The notes under the pieces are model-generated. The model worked only from the letters and a program-made list of their open reading frames with translations. It was not told the DNA's origin and ran no database searches. From Alligator mississippiensis (Eukaryota; Chordata; Crocodylia; Alligatoridae): a stretch of 64,000 nucleotides of DNA. This document shows, one piece after another, positions 11,778 through 21,250 of this stretch; the first letter of the stretch is position 1, and each line of letters starts with the position of its first letter. The position numbers and the translations under genes are program-made. The stretch covers positions 210,868,978 to 210,932,977 of the forward strand of contig NC_081828.1 of assembly GCF_030867095.1 (NCBI RefSeq), read 5' to 3'.

Positions 11778-14552
11778 TCATGGGACCGGCAGGATCTCGT
11801 AGCCGTCTGCATTGACCTCCGTCTTCACCACGATGACGGGCCCGTTGTGCTCGCCCATCTGCTGCTCCCCGCCCGCGTTGGGCCTCTCTGCCGCATCCTT
11901 CCCATCCGCAGGAGGGTCCTTCTTCTTCAGGTGGTTCCTCTGGTGCCTCTTGAAGTGCCCCACCGTGGTGTAGCTCTGCCCACAGTCCGAGCAGATGAAG
12001 GGACCCCGGCGTGCATGGGTCAGCTGGTGCTTCGTGAGGTTGGCTTTCTGGGAGAAACTTTTGCTGCACTGGACACACTTAAACGGTGCCTCACCCGTGT
12101 GGATTCGCTGGTGGGTGATGAGGATCTCTTTCCTCTTGAAGTCCTTCCCGCAGGTGTCGCATTTAAAAGGCCGGTCCTCGGCATGGGAGGGCTGGTGCAG
12201 GAGCAGCTGGGCCCGGTCGGGGAAGACGTGCCCGCACTTGTTGCACCGGTTGGGCTCGTACTTGGTGTGGACCCGCTGGTGGGTGATGAGGGCGATTTCC
12301 TTGCGGAAGCCGCGGCCGCACACGGGGCAGGGGAACGGCCACTCCTCCCCGGGCTCAGCCTTGTAGTTCTCCCCGCACTTGGAGTACTTGTAGAGCTCCT
12401 GGGCTGGCTTGTGCTCCCGGGTGTGGACCCTCTGGTGGGTGGTGAGGGCGATCTTCTGGGTGAAAGCCCTCCCGCAGGCGGCACACTGGAAGGGACGCTC
12501 ACCCGTGTGCGTCCGGCGGTGCACGATGAGACGGGACTTGTCGATGAAGCTCTTGGGGCAGTCGGCGCACGGGAAAGGGCGCTCGCCTGTGTGGATGCGC
12601 CGGTGCACCACCAGCTGCGCCTTCTGCGTGAAGCTCTTCCCACACTCCTCACACCCGAAGGGCCTCTCGGCCGCGTGGAGCCGCTGGTGGCTGGCTAGGT
12701 TCTCCTTCGTGCTGAAGCATTTGCCGCACTGGCTGCACCCATGCTCCTTGCCGCCACTGTCCTCAGGGGTGCTCGCAGCCCGCTCGCCCTCAGGGTGCCC
12801 ATCCAGCTTGGCCCTCTCATGCACCCGGTGGTGCTTGACCAGCGCGATCTTCTGGCGAAAGCCTCTGCCGCAGACGGCGCAGGGGAAGGGGCGGTCCCCG
12901 GTGTGGATGCGCCGGTGCACGGTGAGCCGGGACTTGTCGATGAAGCGCTTGCCGCAGTCGGCACACGGGTAGGGCTTCTCACCCGTGTGGATGCGCTGGT
13001 GGGTGACCAGCTGGGTGCGCTGGGTGAAGCGCTTGCCGCACGGCCCGCACGCGTAGGGCTTCTCCCCGGTGTGGATGCGCTCGTGCTTGGTCAGCTCCCC
13101 CCGCTTGCTGAACGCCTTGCTGCAGACGCCGCACCGGTGCACCCGCTCCTCCGCGTGGGCCCGCTGGTGGTTGGCCAAGTTGCCTTTCTTCGTGAACGTC
13201 TTGCCGCACTGGGGACACGTGTAAACCTCGCCTTTCCGTGGCACCGCTGCGGAGGAGTCCACTTGGTGGCCACCACCTGCCCCATTTTCAGCAGGGGGCT
13301 TCCCTTCTGTGCCCCCGTGAGCTCCTGCCTCACTGGGGCTCCCCTTAAAAGCCCCCTTCTCCCTGTCATGGACCCTTTGGTGGGCTGTGAGGCCCACCTT
13401 CTGGCTAAAGCTCTTCCCACACTCGCTGCACGTGTGGGGCCCCTCACTTGAGTGGTGGCATTTCTGGTGCCGCAGCATCTCCCCTTTGCTGCTGAAGCTG
13501 TCCCCGCACTGGGCGCAGACATGGGCATGCACGCGGGCGTGGGTCCTCTGATGGCGGATGAGGTGGATCTTTTGGCGGAAGCCCTTCCGGCACTCGCTGC
13601 AGTGATACGGCTCCTCCCCAGTGTGGATTCGCTGGTGGGTCACCAGGATGGACTTCTTCTTGAACGCTTTCCGACACGTGCTGCACCGGAATATCCTCCC
13701 CCCGTCCGGCGTGGACTCGGGCACGATGAGCCGCGATGCGTCGCTGGCAAGGGACCCGGGACCGCTACGCCGGCATGCCCCGTCCCTGCTGTGCACCCTC
13801 TGATGTTTGATCAGGGTGATCTTCTGGCGGAAAGCCCTGGTGCAGAGCCCGCATTGGAAGGGGCGGTCGTCGGTGTGGATGCGGCAGTGGGCGACCAGCT
13901 GAGACTTGTCGGCGAAGCTCTTCTGGCAGCTGCCGCACGGATAGGGTTTCTCACCGGTGTGGATTCGGCGGTGGACGATGAGCTGCGACTTCTGGGTGAA
14001 GCTCTTCCCGCAGTCTGCGCAAGGATACGGCCTTTCTCCAGTGTGGATTCTCTGGTGCTCCTTCAGCTGTGACTTGGTGATGAACCTCTTGCCACAGTCG
14101 GTGCATGGGAAGGGTCTCTCCCCTGTGTGAGTCCTGAGATGCTTGGTGAGGTCCACCTTCATCTTAAAGCTCTTCTCACATTCAGGGCAGGAGTGGGGCT
14201 TCTCCTTCCTAGGGGCTTCCTGAGACACTGAGAGGTCTCCAGCTGGATTTTGGACGTCCTTGCTGCTCTCCTCTTCCATTTTCACGACCTGCTGGATCAT
14301 TGGCTGAGCTGCTGGGTCAATGCTTCTGTCCTGCTTGTGCCCATCTGCCAGCACCTCCTCCTTGTGGGTCTTTTGATGTGCGGCCAGAACACCCTTATGG
14401 TTAAAACTGTCCCCACAAATAGTGCAGGTGTACGACCTCTCCCGGGGGTGTCTGATCAGATCTTCCACCTCAGTGAGCTCCAGCTTAATCACCGTCGGGT
14501 TCTCCATCCTTTGGTTTCTTGGAAACTGGGCCTCAGCTGGCAGGGAGTTCAT
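11778..14552 (-). CDS. C2H2 zinc-finger protein, 24 fingers (unit 1)
   Basis: This is a probable nuclear sequence-specific DNA-binding regulator of 924 aa. Finger 1 lies near residue 42. Fingers 2-6 (about 120-260), 7-10 (292-405), 11-15 (451-591), 16-19 (614-726) and 20-24 (757-890) form blocks joined by TGEKPY/TGERPF-type links. A remnant at about 735-750 (YKYSKCGENY) has lost one Cys and both His. SUMO-type motifs are VIKLE (21-25), VVKME (89-93) and VVKTE near the C terminus. No KRAB, SCAN or BTB domain is present. The start is the first ATG after an in-frame TAA that touches it. The ORF sits in one exon whose acceptor is at 14,699. Base composition is GC-rich, as usual for finger exons. 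The family assignment is certain; the orthologue and the target DNA are unknown. Confidence 0.93.
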   Translation of the reverse strand: MNSLPAEAQFPRNQRMENPTVIKLELTEVEDLIRHPRERSYTCTICGDSFNHKGVLAAHQKTHKEEVLADGHKQDRSIDPAAQPMIQQVVKMEEESSKDVQNPAGDLSVSQEAPRKEKPHSCPECEKSFKMKVDLTKHLRTHTGERPFPCTDCGKRFITKSQLKEHQRIHTGERPYPCADCGKSFTQKSQLIVHRRIHTGEKPYPCGSCQKSFADKSQLVAHCRIHTDDRPFQCGLCTRAFRQKITLIKHQRVHSRDGACRRSGPGSLASDASRLIVPESTPDGGRIFRCSTCRKAFKKKSILVTHQRIHTGEEPYHCSECRKGFRQKIHLIRHQRTHARVHAHVCAQCGDSFSSKGEMLRHQKCHHSSEGPHTCSECGKSFSQKVGLTAHQRVHDREKGAFKGSPSEAGAHGGTEGKPPAENGAGGGHQVDSSAAVPRKGEVYTCPQCGKTFTKKGNLANHQRAHAEERVHRCGVCSKAFSKRGELTKHERIHTGEKPYACGPCGKRFTQRTQLVTHQRIHTGEKPYPCADCGKRFIDKSRLTVHRRIHTGDRPFPCAVCGRGFRQKIALVKHHRVHERAKLDGHPEGERAASTPEDSGGKEHGCSQCGKCFSTKENLASHQRLHAAERPFGCEECGKSFTQKAQLVVHRRIHTGERPFPCADCPKSFIDKSRLIVHRRTHTGERPFQCAACGRAFTQKIALTTHQRVHTREHKPAQELYKYSKCGENYKAEPGEEWPFPCPVCGRGFRKEIALITHQRVHTKYEPNRCNKCGHVFPDRAQLLLHQPSHAEDRPFKCDTCGKDFKRKEILITHQRIHTGEAPFKCVQCSKSFSQKANLTKHQLTHARRGPFICSDCGQSYTTVGHFKRHQRNHLKKKDPPADGKDAAERPNAGGEQQMGEHNGPVIVVKTEVNADGYEILPVP

Positions 14553-14684
14553 TTAAGGGTCTTTCTTACCGTGGCCTCCAACTCTCTTGGCCTGCCGTGG
14601 CTCGAAGGGGTTTGAGACCCAACTGAAGTGCCGACGTCGGTTTTCATTGCCCGCGTTTGGAGAACAGTTCTTGCTTCTTTTCAT
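14553..14684 (-). CDS. Upstream ORF abutting the zinc-finger start
   Basis: This is a 43-codon ORF in the leader of the unit 1 exon, beginning MKRSKNCSPNAGNENRRR and ending in TAA directly against the main ATG (TAAATG). It is in the same frame as the 924-aa ORF. It lies wholly downstream of the predicted acceptor at 14,699, so it would be in the mature leader. It could limit translation of the finger protein or feed reinitiation; stop read-through would add a basic N-terminal extension. Its translation is not shown, and the peptide matches no family I recognise. Confidence 0.5.
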   Translation of the reverse strand: MKRSKNCSPNAGNENRRRHFSWVSNPFEPRQAKRVGGHGKKDP

Positions 14685-14698
14685 GGATCCTTAAATCG

Positions 14699-14724
14699 CT
14701 GGGTGGAAAAAAAGAGAAAATCAG
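14699..14724 (-). other. Splice acceptor of the unit 1 finger exon
   Basis: Read on the minus strand, a pyrimidine tract (TTTTCTCTTTTTTTCC) is followed by ACCCAG, placing the exon start at 14,698. This leaves a leader of 146 nt before the main ATG. A strong donor-like GTAAGA at 14,569-14,564, just before the main ATG, could instead close this exon after 129 nt, so an extra splice form is possible. Confidence 0.6.
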
Positions 14725-16110
14725 TCAAATGCTGTTTCGAAGGCAGATGGGCGAAGAAGAGTCAGGGCTGTGGTTGTACATTTAGATCAGTATATTTAAT
14801 GAAGGAACCTGTTAGTTTTCAATTTGACTATAACTGAACTATTGCGAATAGTCGGGATCCTACGGGAGCGCTCGAACGGGCTTCTACTGCCCCAGTTTTT
14901 ATAGGAGGGAAATGCACAGGCTGCGATTTCTCTTGCTGTGCACTGCTATGACAGCGTTGTAGCCAAGCACTTGTTTCAAAGATGTAAGCACTGACCCCAC
15001 ACGGGCCCTTTGGGACGGTGATTGTGCAGGACCAAGCACTGCTACCTCAAGTCCCTCCGTACAGATGGGACGTGAGAGCGCTGCACCTGCACCTGCCCCC
15101 CACGCTGCAGACGGGAGTGGTGTCATGAGGCTGTTTGAGAGAGGAGGGCCGGGACGCACTGGGCTGCCCGTGCCCCTGGGACTAGCAGTCCTGCTGCATG
15201 CGTGGTGGTATGCAAAGGTGAAATAGGTAGCATGCAGCTGGATGGGCCAAAGGATTCACTTCCCAGGGGCCATAGGAGAGCATATGCTGTAAAACCCAGG
15301 TGAAGCTGCCTCCATGGAACAACTCCAGCTGTGTATGCCCCCCTCCTTGCTGAGCGACCCATTCTCTATTCACCTCTGCGTGACTATTCATCTGGCCGGC
15401 GGAGCAGCACAGAGGCCTGGGGAGGATTGCATGGCACGGCTTCCTCTTCATTAGCCTTCTTTCTCATCACATGCCACAGCAAGGAACCCAGCAGCAGCGT
15501 ATCTTAGTGGCAAGCATGCAAGACATGCTAGTCCAAATGGCCCCATGCCGCTTCTTCCAGTAAGTCATGGGAACGCTGCAGACCCCCGACCCTAGTAGAC
15601 CTGCGTGGCGTGATGAGCTTCATCTCAGAGGTCCCGTGCTTTTCGTCACACCCCTCTGCCTGCGAGTTTGTTTTTAATGCACACCAAAAACCCCCCGAAG
15701 ACTAGCAACAGCAGGCAGCAAGCGAGAGCAATGGCCAGAAGCCCGGGTCTGTCTCTCAGCTGCAAGCACAGCCCACAGTAAGCAGAAATGAAACTAGCAC
15801 TTACGCCCCCAATGTGCCCAGTCTGGCTAAAAGCAGCCTCCCAGCAGGCACCCAAGTGATTCAAAGCAAAGGTGGAGGAGTCTGGGGGGGCTGGGGTATC
15901 TGAGGGCCACTGGCTTCTCGGACACAGGGGATAGCTAATTCCTCCTCCCTCCTGCAAGCTAAGTGGGAAACTAAGCGAGGCTCAGACTTACCAGCTGATA
16001 AAAAAGACAGAGCCCAGACAGGGGATGGGGGAATGACCCCTTTCCCCCTCCCCTCCCTCTGCTGAGAGCAGGAGCTGGAGGAGTCATCCCATTCACCAGC
16101 AGTAGTAGGC
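14725..16110. other. Presumed intron of unit 1, part
   Basis: No exon, repeat or conserved motif is visible. It would lie inside the intron joining 17,975 to 14,699. Confidence 0.35.
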
Positions 16111-16126
16111 TCTTATCCTCTTAGAT

Positions 16127-16459
16127 CAGTGGTTCTCAATCTTTTCTAAAGCTGAAGTCTTCCTTCAAGAAATGCCAGCTCATAGCTTTCACCTGTTCAT
16201 TCACAGACATTTAGGGCCGGAAGGGACCTCGCGAGATCAGTTCTTGACTGTGGAGAGCGATTCGACTCAGAAAGACCCTGGCAGGGCACAATGTCGTGGA
16301 CACTATGGATTCCTACTTGAAATCTCGGAGTTCGTCTTGTGAATCAGGCGCAGGGGATTGCACACCTAATGGTGCTAATATTGTGCAGCACTCAGCGGCA
16401 CCCTTAAAAGGATCTCACGCCACCTCAGGGTGCTTCAGCACCCTCCTTGAGAATCACTG
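16127..16459. mobile_element. hAT miniature element
   Basis: The ends CAGTGGTTCTCAATC and, inverted, CAGTGATTCTCAAGG are hAT-type. The flanking octamers TCTTAGAT and GGCTAGAT share their last five bases, a worn target duplication. The body (CACTATGGATTCCTACTTGA, TAATGGTGCTAATATTG) recurs at 33.4 and 56.9 kb. A short CR1-tail-like piece (GGGCCGGAAGGGACCTC) lies inside at about 16,210. Confidence 0.65.
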
Positions 16460-16580
16460 GGCTAGATGCATCAGATACATTAGTGAAGGGAAACCAGCCC
16501 CTGCTGAACCAGGTGGGAACGATACCCTGGGAAGAGCCGCTCTTGCAGGCAGTGGGTTCAAGGAGGTGTCGGGGGGGGGG

Positions 16581-16876
16581 TGTCTACAGGTGCACATTTA
16601 ATGTGCATTAGCTCGATTTAAGGCACATCTACGTGTGCATGCCCTTAATGCACCTTAAAAATGGTGATTTAAGGCTATTCGAGCCTATATTTGATACGTG
16701 CATAAAGCAGGTATGAAATTTATGTGCGAATACCTAAATCGCATTAGTGAACAGGTAGATGCACTAATGTGCATTAATGCAGCATGTATCCATTGACTTG
16801 GGAGTAACGTGAGTCCCAAGTCTGTCTGCATACCCACGTTCATGTGCATTAGCATGTGCATGTGTGGACGCGCTCT
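16581..16876. mobile_element. TIR miniature element, family B
   Basis: The ends TGTCTACAGGTGCACATTTA and, inverted, GTCCACACATGCACATGC pair. It shares the core TTTGATA...GGTAT(G/C)AAATTTATG with the element at 34.0 kb. It is non-coding and the superfamily is not assigned. Confidence 0.5.
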
Positions 16877-17968
16877 GGAAGCCTAGCTGGGCACCTCACT
16901 CCTCAAGTGCCATATGGCCCTTAAAGTGCCACACTCCTTGGATCCCTTCTCTGGATGGTTCATATCTAAGACCATGAAGGAAGAGCCCTTCCCAGTCTGC
17001 ACTCCCAGCAGCCAGGCTCCCTCAGCTGGCTCCGCTGCAGAGCGCCAGCCGTCTCAGCTTCCCTCTCCCGGTCTTGTTTGATCACCTGGCGATAAGCCTC
17101 ATGCCACATAGGTCACTCCGTGGTGGAGCATTTGGGGACCTTTGCACAAGCATCTGGGATCCCGAGGCACTTCTCCAAAGCACGGGAGCCACCTTTGCCC
17201 TGCAAACTTGTGTTGTTTGTGGTCTGCTCCCCTCCACCCCAGAAGCAGCTGCATTTCACCAGCGCGGTGGGAGTTTAGTCTGGGAAGCATTTGTGGGGGC
17301 ACTAGGTGTTTGGAGCTCCATCCCCAGCGGCTGGATCACTCGCTCTGCTTTCTTGCTCACTGTGTGACTGCCCTGATCTCCCCTCTCGCTCACACTCACA
17401 CGCACCCACACAGCAGCTTCGGCAAAGCACGTCACCTTTGTCTGATGCCTGAGACTCCCTCCCTGCAGCCAGCGCTCGCAGGGCAGGGTGGAATTTCCCC
17501 AGAGCATCGTTTCAGACTGCCCTTCCAAGCTCAGTTTCCCTTGCTGTGCTTTTCTTTTTTTCTCTCCTTTTTTTTTTTAACCTACCCAAACCAACAGGAG
17601 GTTCTGCATTTTCACAGGGAAGCGGAGAGCTGGGAACCCCGGCTGTGATCGCTTGCAAAATCCCAGCAGCCGGGTAAGGGGACGGATTCCAAGCTGCAAA
17701 ATGTTTCTGCCTTAAAACCAACCTGTTTCAACACTGGTTTCACGGCAGCCACCAAAACTTCCAGCCATTTCCTGGTTCAGCCCGGTGCCTGTCCTGGGCT
17801 GCTGCAAACATGCACAGAAGTTTTCTGTGCGGGTCTCCCCAAAGATCTCAGAGTAGCCATGTCCTTACCTGCGTCTCCTTTCCTTCAGCGGGAAGGTTTG
17901 AATTCAGCGATTGTCATTGCCCAGATTTCCCCCTTTCCACACACTTTTGTCTCATCATCTTCTTCTCC
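16877..17968. other. Presumed intron of unit 1, upstream part
   Basis: Includes a pyrimidine tract at 17,545-17,580. ORFs here show no conserved domain. Confidence 0.3.
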
Positions 17969-17969
17969 C

Positions 17970-17975
17970 ACTTAC
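17970..17975 (-). other. Splice donor GTAAGT of the unit 1 first exon
   Basis: Minus-strand AGAGAA/GTAAGT lies immediately after the conserved block of the promoter module. Joined to the acceptor at 14,699 it would define an intron of about 3.3 kb. Confidence 0.45.
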
Positions 17976-18240
17976 TTCTCTAATGTCTGCTGTGCTGACT
18001 CACAGGAAGTCTGTGTCAGTGATGTAAAAACTACCGGGGGGAGGGAAATCGGAGAAAGAGGAGCTGATGCCAGGAGAAGAGGGGTTAGGAAGTGGGAAGA
18101 GCTGGCAGAATCTGAATGGGCTGCAATAGAGGCACGCCGCTTGGCCGGCCAGCCTGGGATGCCCCCTGGTACCACCGCCTCGCTCAGATGCTGCTCGCGG
18201 GGGGCATGCTCGCTGGCAAGGCCCTGCTGGGAGATGTAGT
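17976..18240 (-). promoter_or_regulatory. Promoter and first-exon module of unit 1
   Basis: On the minus strand a box ACTACATCTCCCAGCAGG (18,240-18,223) resembles the ZNF143/STAF (SBS) site ACTACAATTCCC, often found at vertebrate promoters. About 190 bp downstream is a block of about 50 bp (18,040-17,989) containing CCGGTAGTTTTTA, CACAGACTTCCT and TCAGCACAG. The same elements recur in the modules of units 2 and 3. The block runs into a consensus donor GTAAGT. The module is GC-rich and 3.4 kb upstream of the finger ORF on the same strand. Calling it the unit 1 promoter plus a non-coding first exon is inference. Confidence 0.55.
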
Positions 18241-18734
18241 CCTGATGAGGCAGGGAGCCCACCGCTTGCAGTTTTGCATTAGAGGCTTGGCAGCCTGTAT
18301 GGGAAGGGTCAGCCAGGCAGGAAGCGGGCTTAACCAGCTGCATTAGGAGCGCCCCAGGCCTGTTTCGGCTCCTGGAGCTGCATGCAAAAAAATGTATCCT
18401 GTATTGGCTTGTTGTTGCGGGGTCAGGTGCAGGGCTCGGGCTGGAAGGAGACTTGGCCCCTGCAAAAGGGGAGTTCTTGCAGCCCGAGGGCTGTGTCCTC
18501 ATGAGAGCAAGCCTTTGAAAGCTGCCTGGGTAAGGGGTGAAATAATAATGTTTGGCGCTTCTACAGGGCTTGAAGCACTTTGCAAAGGCGCATGGGGAAA
18601 GGTCGGTGAAGGGACATGAACAAGGTCAGCCAGTGAGTCAGTGGCAGAGCACAGATCCTCAGCCTCATCTGTGGGCAAGGCTTGTATCACGGGGCATTGT
18701 ATCACAGGTCATGGGTGTCTAGGAAATCATTTGA
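18241..18734. other. Upstream flank of unit 1 with MIR-like piece
   Basis: Around 18,560-18,655, GAAGCACTTTGCAAAGG and GTCAGCCAGTGAGTCAGTGG recall the inverted MIR core. Otherwise nothing is recognised. Confidence 0.35.
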
Positions 18735-19012
18735 CAGAGCAAGGAGCGACGGTCTGAAGTTGCAGCAAGGGACGTTTAGGTTGGATATTAGGAAAAACTT
18801 TCTCACTAGGAGAGTGGTGAGGCACTGAAACGGTTTACCCAGAGAGGTGGTGGGCTCTCCATGCTTGGAGGTTTTTAAGCCCTGGCTAGACAAAACCTTG
18901 GCTGGGATGATTTAGTTGGGGACAGTCCTGCTTTGAGCAGAGGGTTGGACTAGATGGGACCTCCTGCGGTCCCTTCCAACCCTCATTTTCTGTGATTATA
19001 TGATTTCCTGGC
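18735..19012 (+). mobile_element. CR1 LINE 3' end
   Basis: GTTTAGGTTGGATATTAGGA, then GGTGGTGGGCTCTCCATG and GGTTGGACTAGATGGGACC, ending TGTGATTATATGATT. This is the conserved end of ORF2 plus the CR1 tail. Confidence 0.8.
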
Positions 19013-19229
19013 AGTGACTAAGGGGACACAGCAGGGCAAGGGCAGAGCTGGGAATTGAACCCAGGTGTCCTGCAGGGTCACTTTGGAGGGTTTTCTATCT
19101 AGCCCCCTTACTTTCCTAGCAGGCAATATTGCTCCCTAAAAGCTTAATCCACCGAGTGGAATGACTGGTTGCCAAGGGCTTTGAATGAGCCCCAGGTGGA
19201 CGGGTTCAGGCACCCCTTCCTCACACAGG

Positions 19230-19365
19230 TGAGTGGGAGGCCGCACTCCTGCAAGACTTGTGCAGCTGCTGAACTTTACACCCAGGAGTAATCCCACTGA
19301 AAGCAACTGGGTTACTCAGATGTGTAAAGTCGAAGAACTGAGTCTGCGTGCAGGACTGGGGCTTG
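19230..19365. repeat. Dispersed sauropsid repeat, family not assigned
   Basis: CTGCTGAACTTTACACCCAG and AGTAATCCCACTGAAAGC are near-palindromic and recall a repeat seen in many sauropsid sequences. Confidence 0.35.
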
Positions 19366-19849
19366 CCACCGTCTCCCTGCAGGGGATGGGTCACCTGGAA
19401 GCCCCTTCCAACCTCCGATTGTAGGAGTCCTACAGCCCCGAATGCGGGACGGCGATGAAATCCTCCCTGAGAATCTCAGCTTTCATTAACTAATCAGTCT
19501 GTTTCTAGCTCTCATGGTTGCTGGGGCACGTAAAACAAGTGCAGCCACCAGCGGCACAGGGAAAGAACCCCTAATTATTCCTGTAGTGCCTTGAGATTTT
19601 TTTTGGATGATGGAAACAGATTATATACCAATTCCTGCCGGCGCCAAGAGGCCATTTGTGTAAGCGGTGCTCGCTGTGAGTCTGGGATGTATTATCAGGC
19701 CCTGCAGATCCAATTGTTGCAGGATGACTGGAAGGCAATGATTCACGGTGCTAATGTTAATATATGTGCCCGAGTGCATAAGGACAACTTTAATTTGTAG
19801 CCTGCTACCTCTGGCACTGCATCGGGAATCCTGGACTCTGGGTCTGCTA

Positions 19850-19985
19850 CTGGGCTTTCTTTTGTTTCCCTGTCTGTATATGGTGCATTATCTACCGTGC
19901 CTTCTGTATAATGGGAACAATGTTCCCAACCTTCTGGGTAAAGCACTTTGGGATCTACAGGTGAAAAATGCTAAGATTTTTATTG
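19850..19985 (+). mobile_element. MIR-like SINE tail
   Basis: CTGTATAATGGGAACAATG followed by AAAGCACTTTGGGATCTACA resembles the 3' part of MIR-type SINEs. Confidence 0.45.
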
Positions 19986-20994
19986 CTCATTTCTATTGAT
20001 TCCAGATGCCACCAAGAGTTTTACCGAGTCTGTTGTAGTCCCTGGTGGCGGGATTGCTCTTGCAGCCCAGACATCTCTTGTCTGCTTGCTGCTAATTTTT
20101 TCAATGCCGGTGATGTCAGGAGGCTGGAGGGAAAGAAGGAGATCGCTTTTCCGAGCCGGGGCATTGCAACAAGCATAGCCTCTCACTCCAGGGACCAGCT
20201 CCTAGCACTATCGTTTGCGCTCCTCATTTGTGAATGATTTCCTCTATATAAAAAGCTTTTGCCAAAGTTTTCTTTTCCCCGCTTAAGTCCCCAATGATTC
20301 GATCACGCTTTCTAGAATTAGTTAAAAGACAAACAGATCCCTGAATCTTCTTTACTAGGATGAAATCATGCCTAGCAGATGATTCCAGGATCTTTGGGGA
20401 ACGATGTTTTTGCTTTTGGAGGAACAGACTGGGAATCGCTGAGTTGGGCACGGGCACGAGCGTCTCATGCGATCTTGCGTGGAGCCAGTTCTGTACCGCA
20501 GGTTCCCCATCCTTAAAATTGGGCTAACATTCCCAAGTCTTCATTGCAGGTCTACAAAACTGGTTTAGAAGGACACTCTTGTCATTAGCTGATTTTTGAA
20601 GAATTGCTCAAATCAGCCTAAAGCCTGTCTTTTCCTTTTGACCACAAAACCAGCTTTCTCGGCCTGCCTGTATTTTGTACTCAACTCTGCCAGTGTCTCC
20701 TCTTTAGCCTATTCCTCCCCCTCTCCCCTTGCCCGTAGTATGACTTTATTAGTCCTCATTTTCATTAAAAATTACCCATTGGGATCCACATAATCAAATA
20801 CTTTGCTGAAGTCAGATAGATGAGCTCTACTTGCTGTCTGCTCTACTTAAGTCAGACAGATGAGCTCTACCTCTATCTAGAAAATCAGGTGTTTTACCAA
20901 GGAAGGCATCAGTTTGCCACGATCTACCTTTGGTAAACCCAAAGTTGTATTTTACTCAGTTTTCCATGTGCTCAGTAGTGCTTTCAGTAGTGCC
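19986..20994. other. Non-coding, no firm feature
   Basis: A short direct repeat (GTCAGAYAGATGAGCTCTAC) occurs near 20,809 and 20,853. The stretch 20,780-21,000 may be an old LINE piece, but I cannot place it. Confidence 0.3.
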
Positions 20995-21250
20995 AGCACT
21001 TAAAGATGAAGGGGCTTAAAGTTGAAGGCTCCCGGCTAGGGGGGTCTTGCCCCTCTGCTCAGAGTCAGACCGATCACCATCGTTGGGGTCAGGGAGGAAT
21101 TTTACCCCATGGTTGGATTCGTTAGAGGGTAGATTATGGATCTGTATGGGAGGGTTTGGATAGGGAGGATCCTACCTCCGGCACGGGGTTGGACTAGATG
21201 ACTCTGGAGGTCCCATCCAGCCCCACTTCTCTGATTCTGTGATTCTAGTA
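20995..21250 (+). mobile_element. CR1 LINE 3' end, second subfamily
   Basis: GGTCAGGGAGGAATTTTACC, then GGTTGGACTAGATGACTCTG and the tail TCTGATTCTGTGATTC. The first half matches the minus-strand piece at 54.1 kb. Confidence 0.75.

Noticed and set aside
11661-12698. Plus-strand ORF of 345 codons
   Set aside because: It is the antisense shadow of the GC-rich finger exon. Its regular Leu/Val pattern comes from the finger repeats.
17142-17648. Plus-strand ORF of 168 codons
   Set aside because: No domain, low-complexity end, inside the presumed intron of unit 1.
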